A DNA stretch of 5,293 nucleotides from Gemmatimonadota bacterium (lineage in GTDB: Bacteria > Gemmatimonadota > Gemmatimonadetes > Longimicrobiales > Gaopeijiaceae): contig SKVI01000031.1 in assembly GCA_007129525.1 (NCBI GenBank), positions 1 to 5,293 on the forward strand. The letters run 5' to 3'. The position numbers were made by a program, and so were the translations under genes. Positions 1 through 5,293 of this stretch are shown here, piece by piece. The notes beneath the pieces are model-generated. The model searched no databases. It saw only the letters and a program-made list of their open reading frames with translations, and was not told where the DNA came from. Within the stretch, counting starts at the first letter, position 1; each line of letters starts with the position of its first letter.

Positions 1-389
1 ACCCAGTTGCCTACCACGAAGGGCCGGAAGATGAGGATCATGACCCCCGAGGCGAAGTTGGACAGGGAGCCCTGCAGGGCCAGTCCCACGGCCAGGCCGG
101 CGGCACCGAGCACGACGGCGAAGGAGGCGGTGTCGACGCCGAAGATTCCCAGCACCGCGATGACCACGAAGGCCATAACGCCCCAGTAGACCAGGGAGGC
201 AGTGAAGGGCACCAGAATGGGGTCGACCCCCGACTTCCCCAGACGGCCCCGAAGCCCCGCCCGGATCCGGCGGGCGATCCAGGCACCGACGAGGAGGACG
301 GCCAGGGCCGCGATGGCGCTGAGCACCCACTCGGCCATGACGTCGGTGAGCACCTGTAAGGTTCCTTCCAGATCGAAGCCATCTTCCAT
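1..389 (-). CDS. mscS: MscS-family small-conductance mechanosensitive channel, N-terminal part (runs off the left edge)
   Basis: This is a tension-gated inner-membrane channel that releases small solutes on hypo-osmotic shock. The reverse strand from the ATG at 389 reads 129 residues with no stop before the edge. Hydrophobic segments lie at about residues 19-43 (TM1), 62-84 (TM2) and 89-125 (TM3). TM3 carries the Gly/Ala-rich pore signature LGAAGLAVGLALQGSLSNF at residues 94-112, then FRPFVVGNW at 121-129. This is the MscS pore helix and the entry to the beta domain, almost word for word. The N-terminus aligns from its first residue with E. coli-type MscS, so the protein looks like the short single-unit class without extra N-terminal helices. 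The soluble vestibule lies outside the window. A Shine-Dalgarno GGAGG (complement of 397-401) sits 7 nt before the ATG. The gene diverges from the ketosynthase gene. The family call is firm; the symbol is by homology only. Confidence 0.93.
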   Translation of the reverse strand, partial: MEDGFDLEGTLQVLTDVMAEWVLSAIAALAVLLVGAWIARRIRAGLRGRLGKSGVDPILVPFTASLVYWGVMAFVVIAVLGIFGVDTASFAVVLGAAGLAVGLALQGSLSNFASGVMILIFRPFVVGNW

Positions 390-396
390 CGTGAGG

Positions 397-405
397 CCTC
401 CCTGC
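397..405 (-). promoter_or_regulatory. Ribosome binding site of the MscS gene
   Basis: Read on the minus strand this is GCAGGGAGG, a strong anti-Shine-Dalgarno match ending 7 nt before the ATG at 389. It fixes the start of the channel gene. Confidence 0.8.
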
Positions 406-439
406 GAAGTGAGAATAGGTACGTCGCGGTGGCAACGGG

Positions 440-463
440 GCGCCCGCGGTGGACCGCTGGCGC
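440..463. repeat. 24-nt inverted repeat in the divergent intergenic region, possible operator
   Basis: The left arm GCGCCCGCGGT and right arm ACCGCTGGCGC are complementary over 10 of 11 positions around a 2-nt centre (GG). The octamer CGCGGTGG inside it (445-452) also occurs at 425-432, exactly 20 nt upstream, roughly two helical turns. No T-run follows, and a 2-nt loop is too tight for a normal hairpin, so a protein-binding dyad is more plausible than a terminator. In GC-rich DNA such a dyad can arise by chance, so the regulatory role is a guess. Confidence 0.35.
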
Positions 464-631
464 TCGCCGGGAGAACCCCGGATCGGTGACGCCGTTCCCG
501 CAGGCCGGATTGCCGGGGCCGGGGAAACCACCCTTTCACGAGGCGGCTTCGAGGGCGACATTACCGAACTTGTCGACAGAAGTCCGAACCATCCCTGGGC
601 CCCGTCGAGATCGTCCGGTGGGCCGGAACGT

Positions 632-638
632 GGGAGGA
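632..638 (+). promoter_or_regulatory. Ribosome binding site that favours a TTG start for the ketosynthase
   Basis: GGGAGGA is a strong Shine-Dalgarno sequence. The ATG at 639 begins right after it: the GGAGG core at 633-637 leaves 1 nt, too close for normal initiation. The in-frame TTG at 645 lies 7 nt downstream of that core. The other three genes in the window have spacings of 7, 5 and 8 nt. TTG 645 is therefore the better start. It also gives an N-terminus (MKQVGVYGWGIVAP) that begins where FabF proteins normally begin. Confidence 0.65.
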
Positions 639-644
639 ATGCCC

Positions 645-2246
645 TTGAAGCAGGTTGGCGTGTATGGGTGGGGGATCGTGGCACCGCGCTCCCCCGACAT
701 GGAGAGCTTCGCCCGCAACCTCGACTCTTCGGAGACCTGGCTATCGGCCTTCGACGGGTTCGGGCCGGACCCGTTCCTGGTGGGTCAGCCCGCCTTCGAT
801 TTCGAGCGCTATCGGGAGTGGATCGATGAGCGCTTTCCGCCCAATCGGTTCCCGCAGCTCCTCTCCAAGATGGACCCCACCACCTTGTTCGCCATCGGGG
901 CCTTCATCCAATCACTGGAGCAGAACCCGGGGATCGAGGCGGTGCTCCACGAGCTGGGGACCGCCGCCCACGTCTACATCGGCACCGGCCTGGGGGCCCT
1001 TCCCACCCTCCATGACGCCTCTATCGCCCTGGACCGGGCACAGCGGGACTGGGACCGGTTCTGGGCCCACCCGGACCGCTGCCACGCGCTCCGGGCCTAC
1101 CGGGGCGATCCGGAGGGGACCCGGACCGAGCTGGACGCCGAAGTGCCCCCCGACCCGTCCGATGGTATCGAGGACGACTTCGAGCGGGTGGACGCCATGC
1201 GGCGCTGGAATGCCTTCTGGGCCGCCCGCTCCGACGGGCTCCGGGAGTACCTGGACGCCCTCACCGAGATCGAGGGCATCTCGGTGGCCGGTGAGGTGGA
1301 ATCCGGCAAGATGAAGACCCTGCGGAAGAAGGAGAAGGAAAAGGGCCGGCTGCAGGAGCGGTGGGGCGCGCCGCCGGCGCCCTGGACCCAGGTCACCACC
1401 AACGTGCTCTGGAACATCGCCAACACCCCGGCCTCGCAGGTCTCCATGATGGGCCGGATCACCGGGCTCTCCTTCGCGCCGGTGGCGGCCTGCTCCACCT
1501 TCGGGGTGGCCCTCCGGATGGGAATGGATGCCATTCGCCGGGGCGAGGCCCGAGCGGTGGTGGTGGGCGCTACCGATCCGCCCCCTCACCCCCTCATCGT
1601 GGGCGGATTCTACCGGGGCCGGGTGCTGGCGGCGGACGGGCAGGTCTCGAAGCCCCTCACCGGCCTGCGGGGGACCCACGTCTCCGGCGGGTCGGTGATC
1701 TGGGTGGTGGGGGACCGCGAGTTCATGGAGTCGAAGGGATTCGAGCCCCTGGGGATGGAGCCGGTGTCCGTGGGGGTCTCCTCCGACGCCGACCACATCA
1801 TCACCCCCTCGCGAGAGGGCCCCACCCACGCCATCCGCCAGGCCCTGGACGGGGCCGGGGTGCGGCCCGCCGAGGTGGCGAGCTGGGACCTGCACGCCAC
1901 CGCCACTCCCGGGGACTACCTGGAGGTGGAGACCATGCGGGGCGTGCTCCCCGAAGACGTGCTGGTCACCGCCCGCAAGGGGACTTTCGGTCACGGGATG
2001 AGTGCCGGCGGGGGCTGGGAGCTCACCGCCCAGTACCTGGGGGTGGCCCGGGGGGCCCTCTACCCCACGCCCCTGAGCCCCGGGGAGCTGAACCGCCAGA
2101 TCGGCGAGATGCACCGGAGCTTCGTTTTCGACGAGGCGTGCCCGGCACCCCGCCGACCCGTGGGGAAGCTCTCCATGGGGATCGGCGGGGTGAATGCGTG
2201 CGTGCTGTCGCGGCCGTTGGAGGACGTTAGGACGGCTGTTACTTGA
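645..2246 (+). CDS. FabF-like beta-ketoacyl synthase with a large insertion before the catalytic cysteine
   Basis: This is a thiolase-fold condensing enzyme of 533 residues, counted from TTG 645 (535 from ATG 639). FabF/KAS II proteins have about 410. The N-terminal VGVYGWGIVAP matches the VVVTGxGxVSP start of FabF. Active-site residues are present: nucleophile Cys283 (VAACST), His417 in DLHATATPGD, and Lys445 with His450 in KGTFGHGMSAGGG, the same Lys-to-His spacing as FabF. GIGGVNA near residue 513 closes the fold. About 110 extra, highly charged residues lie at roughly 140-250, between GTGLG (113-117) and Cys283, including a Lys/Arg/Glu run at 222-233. The HGTxT and GFGG signatures are altered. 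The family predicts decarboxylative condensation of an acyl thioester with malonyl-ACP. No carrier protein, ketoreductase or dehydratase gene is visible nearby, so pathway and substrate are unknown. The 3' end overlaps glnN by 8 bp. Family confident, role uncertain. Confidence 0.88.
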   Translation: MKQVGVYGWGIVAPRSPDMESFARNLDSSETWLSAFDGFGPDPFLVGQPAFDFERYREWIDERFPPNRFPQLLSKMDPTTLFAIGAFIQSLEQNPGIEAVLHELGTAAHVYIGTGLGALPTLHDASIALDRAQRDWDRFWAHPDRCHALRAYRGDPEGTRTELDAEVPPDPSDGIEDDFERVDAMRRWNAFWAARSDGLREYLDALTEIEGISVAGEVESGKMKTLRKKEKEKGRLQERWGAPPAPWTQVTTNVLWNIANTPASQVSMMGRITGLSFAPVAACSTFGVALRMGMDAIRRGEARAVVVGATDPPPHPLIVGGFYRGRVLAADGQVSKPLTGLRGTHVSGGSVIWVVGDREFMESKGFEPLGMEPVSVGVSSDADHIITPSREGPTHAIRQALDGAGVRPAEVASWDLHATATPGDYLEVETMRGVLPEDVLVTARKGTFGHGMSAGGGWELTAQYLGVARGALYPTPLSPGELNRQIGEMHRSFVFDEACPAPRRPVGKLSMGIGGVNACVLSRPLEDVRTAVT

Positions 2247-4425
2247 TGAAGAGCATGTCCCGGTAGGACGGCAGGGGGCGGAGGTCGTCGGGGATCACCT
2301 TCTCCAGCCGGTCCACCGCGTCCCGGACCCGGTCCATGGCCGGGATGATGTTCTTGCGCATGTGCACGGCCTTCGAGGCCACCTCGTCGCCGCCCAGCAC
2401 GGCGTTCTGCTCCACCAGTACCTGGAGCGCTTCCTCCAGCTCGTCCACCAGGTCGGCCATCCGCTTGGCGATTCTTGTGACGCCCTCGGCGCGGATTCCG
2501 GTCTCCCGGGCCCTCATCACGCCCTCCTGGAGCTCGTTCAGGTACCGCACCGCCGACGGCAGGATCATGGTGGCGGCGATCTCCGCCGAGGTCTCGCCCT
2601 CGATGTTGATGGTGTGGAAATACTGGGCCAGGGAGATCTCGTAGCGGGACTCCAGCTCCCGGCGCGAGAGCACCCCGTACGATTCGAAAAGCTCGGCGTT
2701 CTTGTCCTTTACCAGGTAGGGAAGGGCATCCAGGGTGGTAGGGAGGTTCAGGAGACCGCGTCGCTCGGCCTCTTCCTCCCAGGCCTCGGAGTAGCCGTCG
2801 CCGTTGAAGATGATCCGGCGCACGTCGGGCACCACCTCGGCCAGCACGCCGCGGAGCGCGCGGGGCAGGTCCGGCTCGTTCTGCATGGCTTCTTCCAGCC
2901 GGGTGCGCAGCTCGTCGATGGCCTGGGCCACAACGGTGTTCAGGACCGTGGCGGCAAACGAGATGCTCTGGGAGCTGCCCACCGCCCGGAACTCGAATTT
3001 GTTGCCGGTGAAGGCGAAGGGGCTCGTGCGGTTCCGGTCGCCGGCGTGCTTCGGCAGGTCCGGAAGGACCGACACGCCCAGCCCCATGAGCCCGCCCTGC
3101 TTCGAGCTCTCCGCGTGCCCCATGTCGGCGATCTGCTCGTAGATGTCGGTGAGCTGGTCACCCAGGAACACCGAGACGATGGCCGGCGGCGCCTCGTTGG
3201 CCCCCAGCCGGTGGTCGTTGCCGGCGAAGGCGATGGCGGCCCGCAGGAGATCCTGGTGCTTCTCCACCGCCATCAGCACCGCGGTGCAGAAGAAGAGGAA
3301 CTGTATGTTCTCGTGGGGGGTGGCGCCGGGCTCCAGCAGGTTCATCCGATCAGTGGCCAGCGACCAGTTCAGGTGCTTGCCGCTTCCGTTCATCCCGTAG
3401 AACGGTTTCTCGTGCAGGAGGCACACCAGGCCGAAGCGCCGGGCCACCCGCCGCAGCGTCGACATCATGAGCTGCTGGTGGTCGGCCGCCGTGTTGGCCT
3501 CCTCGTACGTGTAGGTCATCTCGAACTGCCCCGGCGCTACCTCGTTGTGCCGGGTCTTCACCGGAATGCCCAGCCGGTAGAGCTCGGTTTCCACCGCCTG
3601 CATGTACTCCAGCACCCGGTCCGGGATGGCGCCGAAGTAATGGTCCTCCAGCTCCTGGCCCTTGGGGGGCTTGGCGCCGAAGAGGGTGCGGCCGGTGGTG
3701 AGGAGGTCCGGGCGGCGGTAGTAGAACTCCTGGTCCACCAGGAAGAACTCCTGCTCGGGTCCCAGGGTGGGGATCACCCGGAGCGTCTCCATGCCGAAGA
3801 GCTTCAGCGCCCGCCGGGCCTCCTTGTTCAGGGCGTCGATGGAGCGGAGCAGGGGGATCTTCTGGTCCAGCGCGTCACCGGCCCACGAGGAGTATGCGGT
3901 GGGAATACAGAGGGTCGCCCCGCCGGGACCGTCAATGATGAAGGCCGGCGAGGTGGGATCCCACGACGTGTAGCCCCGGGCCTCGAAGGTGGTGCGCAGC
4001 CCGCCCGAGGGCAGGGAAGAGGCGTCGGGCTCCCCCTGGATCAACTCCTGCCCCGAGAACTCGGTGATGGCCTGACCTGGCTCGGTGGGAACCAGAAAGG
4101 AGTCGTGCTTCTCGGCGGTGGCACCGGTGAGGGGCTGGAACCAGTGCGTGAAGTGCGACGCGCCCTTCTCCATGGCCCACTCCTTCATGGCCACCGCCAC
4201 GGCGTCGGCCACCGAGGGGTCCAGCTTGGAGCCGGCCTCCAGGGTCGCCAGGAGACGATCGTGGATGTCCCTGGGGAGGCGGGCCTTCATCTCGGCGGGA
4301 CCGAAGATGCTTTCGCCGAAGACCTCCTCGAGGCTGAGGCGGGGCGCGCGACCATTGGGATCGGTGGCCGACCAGTTCTTGGCGGCGGCCAGGGCGTCGA
4401 AGCGGGGCGTCGTGACCGGGGGCAT
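2239..4425 (-). CDS. glnN: Type III glutamine synthetase (GSIII)
   Basis: This cytosolic enzyme condenses glutamate and ammonium with ATP to give glutamine, the main step of ammonium assimilation. The protein is 728 residues, the size of GSIII and much longer than GSI or GSII. The GSIII-specific N-terminal domain covers about residues 30-220. The catalytic domain follows: EQEFF at 224-228, NEVAPGQFE at 294-302, NGSGKHLNWSL at 346-356 (metal-binding His351 by homology), GANEAPPAIVSVF at 408-420 and NRTSPFAFTGNKFEFR at 465-480 (Glu478 and Arg480 matching the GSI metal and substrate residues). The GSIII C-terminal helical extension runs from about 500 to the end, with VKDKNAELFESYGVLS near 572-587. 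The ATG at 4425 has AGGAG (complement of 4431-4435) 5 nt upstream. An open extension to 4524 is unsupported. No adenylylation site of the GSI type is expected. No PII or ammonium transporter gene adjoins it. Confidence 0.97.
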   Translation of the reverse strand: MPPVTTPRFDALAAAKNWSATDPNGRAPRLSLEEVFGESIFGPAEMKARLPRDIHDRLLATLEAGSKLDPSVADAVAVAMKEWAMEKGASHFTHWFQPLTGATAEKHDSFLVPTEPGQAITEFSGQELIQGEPDASSLPSGGLRTTFEARGYTSWDPTSPAFIIDGPGGATLCIPTAYSSWAGDALDQKIPLLRSIDALNKEARRALKLFGMETLRVIPTLGPEQEFFLVDQEFYYRRPDLLTTGRTLFGAKPPKGQELEDHYFGAIPDRVLEYMQAVETELYRLGIPVKTRHNEVAPGQFEMTYTYEEANTAADHQQLMMSTLRRVARRFGLVCLLHEKPFYGMNGSGKHLNWSLATDRMNLLEPGATPHENIQFLFFCTAVLMAVEKHQDLLRAAIAFAGNDHRLGANEAPPAIVSVFLGDQLTDIYEQIADMGHAESSKQGGLMGLGVSVLPDLPKHAGDRNRTSPFAFTGNKFEFRAVGSSQSISFAATVLNTVVAQAIDELRTRLEEAMQNEPDLPRALRGVLAEVVPDVRRIIFNGDGYSEAWEEEAERRGLLNLPTTLDALPYLVKDKNAELFESYGVLSRRELESRYEISLAQYFHTINIEGETSAEIAATMILPSAVRYLNELQEGVMRARETGIRAEGVTRIAKRMADLVDELEEALQVLVEQNAVLGGDEVASKAVHMRKNIIPAMDRVRDAVDRLEKVIPDDLRPLPSYRDMLFIK

Positions 4426-4430
4426 GGACT

Positions 4431-4435
4431 CTCCT
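4431..4435 (-). promoter_or_regulatory. Ribosome binding site of glnN
   Basis: AGGAG on the minus strand lies 5 nt before the ATG at 4425. It decides this start over the further-upstream in-frame ATG at 4524. Confidence 0.75.
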
Positions 4436-4581
4436 GGGCTCAACGGGTCATGGGTTCCGGATGCCGGCGGTGGCGGGTCCGGGGTGCACGAACTGAGTAT
4501 ATGGAGGCCAAGGGACTGGTCCAAGGGGGAAATTCGGGATATTTTAGAATAGTTTAATTAGGCTAAGACATATTATTTAAC

Positions 4582-4585
4582 GAGG
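4582..4585 (+). promoter_or_regulatory. Ribosome binding site of the P-loop NTPase gene
   Basis: GAGG ends 8 nt before the ATG at 4594. It supports that start, which also opens with an acidic Met-Glu-Glu-Glu N-terminus. Confidence 0.6.
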
Positions 4586-4593
4586 TCCGAGGT

Positions 4594-5293
4594 ATGGAAG
4601 AAGAGCTCGCGGCATCCCGGCAGCCGCCCGGGGGTCGGCACCGGTGGTGGGAGGGCGCCGGGGGGGAGGCCCTCCGGGAGGCGGTGTCCGATCCCGAACC
4701 CGGGTGGGTGGCGGTGCAGGGACCCCTGGGGTCCGGGAAGAGCTCACTGCTGGCCGGTGTGCTGGCGGGGCGGCCGGCGGTGTGCCTGCAGGTGAGCCCT
4801 CTCTCCGACGGCGATCTCCTGGATGACTTCCGGAGCCTGCTCGAGGAAGCGCTGGGCGAGCTTCCCGTCCCCACCGGCCCCGGGGTGCTTCCGGATCCCG
4901 AAGGACGCCCGGGCTGGCGGACCCTGCTCCTGGGGCTCGTGGACCGGGCATCGACCCACGGCCGGCCCCTGGTTCTGGCCCTGGACGGGTGGGAGGCGCT
5001 GGTCTCGGCCCGGCGGAAGATCACCTCGGAGCTGGCCGAGGCGCTGGAACGGGCCGGACGACGGGGGGCACCCCTGCGGGTGGTGATCACCCTGGAGGGC
5101 TCCGGGGGCGGGGCCGAGGTCGAAGGGCTCCCCCCTCCGGCAGGGGTGGTGCGGGTGGGGCCGCTCCCCCTCCGGGACGCCGGCCGCGCCCAGGGCGGAC
5201 GGAATGCCCGGGACGCCTTCCTCCGGTGGGCCTGCCTGGGAGACCATCCGGGCCACCTTCCCACCGGAGAACCGGGGTCCGACTGGGAGGAAG
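4594..5293 (+). CDS. Uncharacterised P-loop NTPase, N-terminal part (runs off the right edge)
   Basis: The frame is open for 233 residues without a stop. A Walker A motif, GPLGSGKSS, sits at residues 43-51 (Lys49). A Walker B-like strand, PLVLALDGWEAL, is at 125-136, with Asp131 and a nearby Glu134. A later strand, LRVVITLEGS at 161-170, fits a sensor-1 position. GPLPLRDAGR (189-198) followed by GDHPGHL (216-222) resembles the 'PL..eea' and 'GGxPxxL' elements after the core of archaeal-type ATPases and STAND NTPases. The order suggests a AAA-like or STAND-type signalling or regulatory ATPase rather than a transporter or helicase; no ABC signature is seen. Residues 1-35 show no recognisable domain. 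The C-terminal domains that would show its function lie beyond the window. It diverges from glnN across an AT-rich promoter island. The fold call is reasonable; the function is unknown. Confidence 0.7.
   Translation, partial: MEEELAASRQPPGGRHRWWEGAGGEALREAVSDPEPGWVAVQGPLGSGKSSLLAGVLAGRPAVCLQVSPLSDGDLLDDFRSLLEEALGELPVPTGPGVLPDPEGRPGWRTLLLGLVDRASTHGRPLVLALDGWEALVSARRKITSELAEALERAGRRGAPLRVVITLEGSGGGAEVEGLPPPAGVVRVGPLPLRDAGRAQGGRNARDAFLRWACLGDHPGHLPTGEPGSDWEE

Larger units (their letters stand above)
390..644. other. Divergent intergenic region between mscS and the ketosynthase gene
   Basis: About 255 bp separate the two divergent starts, so both promoters should lie here. I see no good sigma-70 hexamer pair on either strand. 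The only AT-leaning spot on the MscS side is TATTCT (minus strand, 412-417), which lacks a properly spaced -35 box and would leave only a very short leader. The ketosynthase frame stays open back to 429, but that translation is Pro/Arg-rich, has no family similarity and lacks a ribosome binding site, so I treat it as non-coding. The region also holds the inverted repeat annotated separately at 440-463. Confidence 0.6.
4426..4593. promoter_or_regulatory. Divergent glnN / NTPase intergenic region with an AT-rich promoter island
   Basis: The 168 bp between divergent starts change composition abruptly. Only 7 of the 40 bases at 4541-4580 are G or C, in otherwise very GC-rich DNA, so this is where both promoters probably lie. 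Sigma-70 -10-like hexamers are TAAAAT on the minus strand (complement of 4541-4546), which would give glnN a leader of roughly 110 nt, and TAGAAT (4545-4550) or TTTAAT (4553-4558) on the plus strand for the NTPase gene. None has a clear TTGACA-like box at the right distance, so exact promoters are not assigned. The presumed glnN leader contains a short direct repeat, CCAAGGG at 4508-4514 and 4521-4527. I recognise no riboswitch. Confidence 0.5.

Noticed and set aside
38..382. An alternative minus-strand frame within the MscS gene
   Set aside because: It is an out-of-frame reading of the channel gene, rich in Pro, Ser and Trp. The frame starting at 389 gives the MscS sequence.
429..644. In-frame upstream extension of the ketosynthase gene to a GTG at 429
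   Set aside because: The translation is low-complexity Pro/Arg/Gly sequence without similarity to ketosynthases. It has no ribosome binding site and would swallow the divergent regulatory region, while a strong Shine-Dalgarno sequence sits at 632-638.
912..2114. A 400-codon open frame on the minus strand opposite the ketosynthase gene
   Set aside because: The translation is Gly/Pro/His-rich with no motif. The plus strand carries all ketosynthase catalytic motifs in one unbroken frame.
4440..4451. Four-codon minus-strand mini-ORF (Met-Thr-Arg-stop) just before the glnN ribosome binding site, as a possible attenuator
   Set aside because: It has no ribosome binding site of its own, no run of regulatory codons and no alternative hairpins. 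It is probably chance.
4426..4524. N-terminal extension of glnN to an ATG at 4524 (minus strand)
   Set aside because: The 33 added residues are Pro-rich and not seen in GSIII. The ATG at 4425 has a good Shine-Dalgarno sequence and gives the normal GSIII length.
2194..4557. A 787-codon open frame on the plus strand covering all of glnN
   Set aside because: It is the antisense shadow of a high-GC gene. Its Val/Leu/His/Gly-rich translation has no recognisable domain, while the minus strand encodes a complete GSIII.
4571..4576. TATTAT as the -10 box of the NTPase gene
   Set aside because: Transcription would start at about 4583, on top of the ribosome binding site at 4582-4585. Hexamers further upstream are more plausible.
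4563..5264. A 233-codon minus-strand frame opposite the P-loop NTPase gene
   Set aside because: The translation is Ser/Pro/Arg-rich without domains. The plus-strand frame has Walker motifs and a ribosome binding site.
1..5293. tRNA, rRNA, CRISPR array, insertion sequence, integrase or phage attachment site
   Set aside because: I saw no regularly spaced repeats, tRNA-like cloverleaf, transposase motif or terminal inverted repeat anywhere in the window.

Overview
The window is GC-rich bacterial chromosomal DNA with four protein-coding genes packed almost end to end. Two of them run off the window edges. The codons use G or C heavily at third positions, so long spurious open frames appear opposite every gene. 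The set of a type III glutamine synthetase, an MscS channel and an unusual stand-alone ketosynthase, plus the base composition, would fit a GC-rich Gram-negative such as a member of the Gemmatimonadota or a neighbouring phylum. This is a weak guess, because no ribosomal or other phylogenetic marker is present.

Layout: (1) 1-389, minus strand: N-terminal 129 residues of an MscS-family mechanosensitive channel, running out of the left edge. (2) 390-644: a divergent intergenic region with a 24-nt inverted repeat and no convincing promoter hexamers. (3) 645-2246, plus strand: a FabF-like beta-ketoacyl synthase with an intact Cys-His-His active site. It carries about 110 extra residues ahead of the catalytic cysteine and several altered signature residues. 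(4) 2239-4425, minus strand: a complete 728-residue type III glutamine synthetase (GlnN). Its 3' end overlaps the ketosynthase 3' end by 8 bp, tail to tail. (5) 4426-4593: a divergent intergenic region containing an AT-rich island. (6) 4594-5293, plus strand: the first 233 residues of an uncharacterised P-loop NTPase that runs out of the right edge.

The four genes lie on alternating strands, so no two adjacent genes can share a sense transcript and the window contains no operon. The glutamine synthetase (ammonium assimilation) and the channel (osmotic safety valve) are ordinary housekeeping genes. The ketosynthase and the NTPase are the less conventional members. I found no RNA gene, CRISPR array, insertion sequence or phage feature. 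I do not see a clearly new multi-gene system. The best candidate for novelty is the enlarged ketosynthase.
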